Shown here: positions 6,150 through 6,455 of the stretch, in pieces | Layout of the letters: every line of letters starts with the position of its first letter | Position numbering within the stretch: the first letter of the stretch is position 1 | Origin: Acidobacteriota bacterium | GTDB taxonomy: Bacteria > Acidobacteriota > Vicinamibacteria > Vicinamibacterales > UBA2999 | DNA length: 6,455 nucleotides | Assembly: GCA_013813075.1 (NCBI GenBank) | Contig: JACCSI010000112.1 | Coordinates: forward strand, 1-6,455 | Reading direction: 5' to 3' | The notes under the pieces: model-generated | Database searches by the model: none | What the model saw: the letters and a program-made list of their open reading frames with translations, nothing else | What the model was told of the DNA's origin: nothing | Made by a program: the position numbers and the translations under genes

Positions 6150-6174
6150 GCGGGCCCGGGCTTCCGGGCCTCGC
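6150..6174 (+). terminator. Strong GC hairpin after the second LVIVD-repeat gene
   Basis: A perfect 7-bp stem GGCCCGG (6153-6159)/CCGGGCC (6164-6170) with loop GCTT is extended by GCG (6150-6152) pairing with CGC (6172-6174) across a single bulged T (6171). It begins six bases after the stop codon. There is no U-run behind it, so termination may be of the U-less type found in GC-rich bacteria, or the hairpin may protect the 3' end of the transcript. The remaining gap to the ligase (6175-6251) shows only a weak 5-bp inverted repeat (6194-6209). Confidence 0.55.
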
Positions 6175-6251
6175 CGAGGATGGCTTGGGGTGAGCGGTGG
6201 TTAAACCGCCTGGCCGGAAGTACCTGGTTCTGGCATCATTGCCGGCTGACG

Positions 6252-6455
6252 ATGGACTTGCCAGAGTGGCTGGAGCCGATGGCGGCGACGCTGACCCAGG
6301 ACCGGTTTACTGGCCCGGACTGGATCTTCGAACGGAAGTACGACGGCATACGGCTGCTTGCGTTCAGGAGCGGCGGGGACCTGCGTCTGTTGTCTCGCAA
6401 CCGGTTACCGCAACGCTACCCGTCGGTCGCCACCGCGATCGCGAACCTGCCGGTG
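6252..6455 (+). CDS. ATP-dependent DNA ligase (LigD ligase-domain type), 3' truncated
   Basis: The first 68 residues of a protein that runs off the window. After 'MDLPEWLEPMAATL' comes 'WIFERKYDGIRLLAF', which contains nucleotidyltransferase motif I (KxDGxR): Lys29 (6336-6338) would be the residue adenylated by ATP, and Arg34 completes the motif. 'LLSRNR' follows at the position of motif Ia (usually SRNG), then 'LPQRYPSVATAIANLP'. This opening is characteristic of stand-alone or LigD-type ligases, which seal DNA breaks, often in non-homologous end joining with Ku; no Ku gene is in the window. ATG 6252 was chosen because the family conservation begins there. An in-frame ATG at 6180 would add 24 Trp/His-rich residues with no family character. 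Neither start has a good Shine-Dalgarno sequence. Confidence 0.85.
   Translation, partial: MDLPEWLEPMAATLTQDRFTGPDWIFERKYDGIRLLAFRSGGDLRLLSRNRLPQRYPSVATAIANLPV

Noticed and set aside
6194..6209. Small inverted repeat GCGGT/ACCGC with a nested GGTT/AACC
   Set aside because: Five base pairs in a GC-rich sequence is near chance, and no T-run follows.
6180..6251. Upstream in-frame ATG for the DNA ligase
   Set aside because: The added 24 residues are rich in Trp and His and unlike the family; GAGG directly touches this ATG, and a weak hairpin lies in the segment.
1..6455. tRNA, rRNA, CRISPR array or insertion sequence
   Set aside because: No cloverleaf, rRNA-like stretch, spaced direct repeats, transposase or terminal inverted repeats could be seen on either strand.

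Overview
The window is GC-rich (above 60% by eye) and tightly packed, with every supported gene on the plus strand. The protein types (a bacterial M49 peptidase, a PIN/Phd-type toxin-antitoxin pair, secreted LVIVD-repeat proteins with a DUF305 lipoprotein, and a LigD-type ATP-dependent DNA ligase) suggest a soil or sediment bacterium of the Acidobacteriota (Vicinamibacteria-like) or a similar GC-rich Gram-negative group. This is inferred from protein character only; there is no rRNA or other direct marker.

Layout: (1) 1-810 is the C-terminal part of an M49 (dipeptidyl-peptidase III-like) zinc peptidase, cut by the window start. (2) 811-1567 is an AT-rich promoter/operator patch followed by a Phd/YefM-type antitoxin and an overlapping PIN-domain (VapC-like) toxin. 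(3) 1619-2305 is a DUF305 lipoprotein. Its stop overlaps the start of (4) 2302-4074, a secreted LVIVD-repeat (beta-propeller-like) protein of 590 residues. (5) 4075-4206 is an intergenic stretch with two hairpins, the second ending exactly at the Shine-Dalgarno sequence of (6) 4207-6144, a 645-residue paralogue of the previous protein carrying a Pro/Ala/Thr-rich linker with a perfect 24-bp tandem repeat. (7) 6145-6251 holds a strong GC hairpin, probably the end of the transcript. (8) 6252-6455 is the beginning of an ATP-dependent DNA ligase, cut by the window end.

The most interesting part is 1619-6144: an envelope-located lipoprotein translationally coupled to a secreted propeller protein, then a diverged tandem copy. 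The two propeller proteins share all eight mature cysteines and a set of histidines in the same spacing, which points to disulfide-locked or metal-binding secreted proteins. DUF305 proteins have been linked to copper handling in some bacteria, so a periplasmic or surface metal or redox role for the trio is a reasonable hypothesis, but the sequence alone does not prove it. The peptidase, toxin-antitoxin pair and ligase look like unrelated neighbours.
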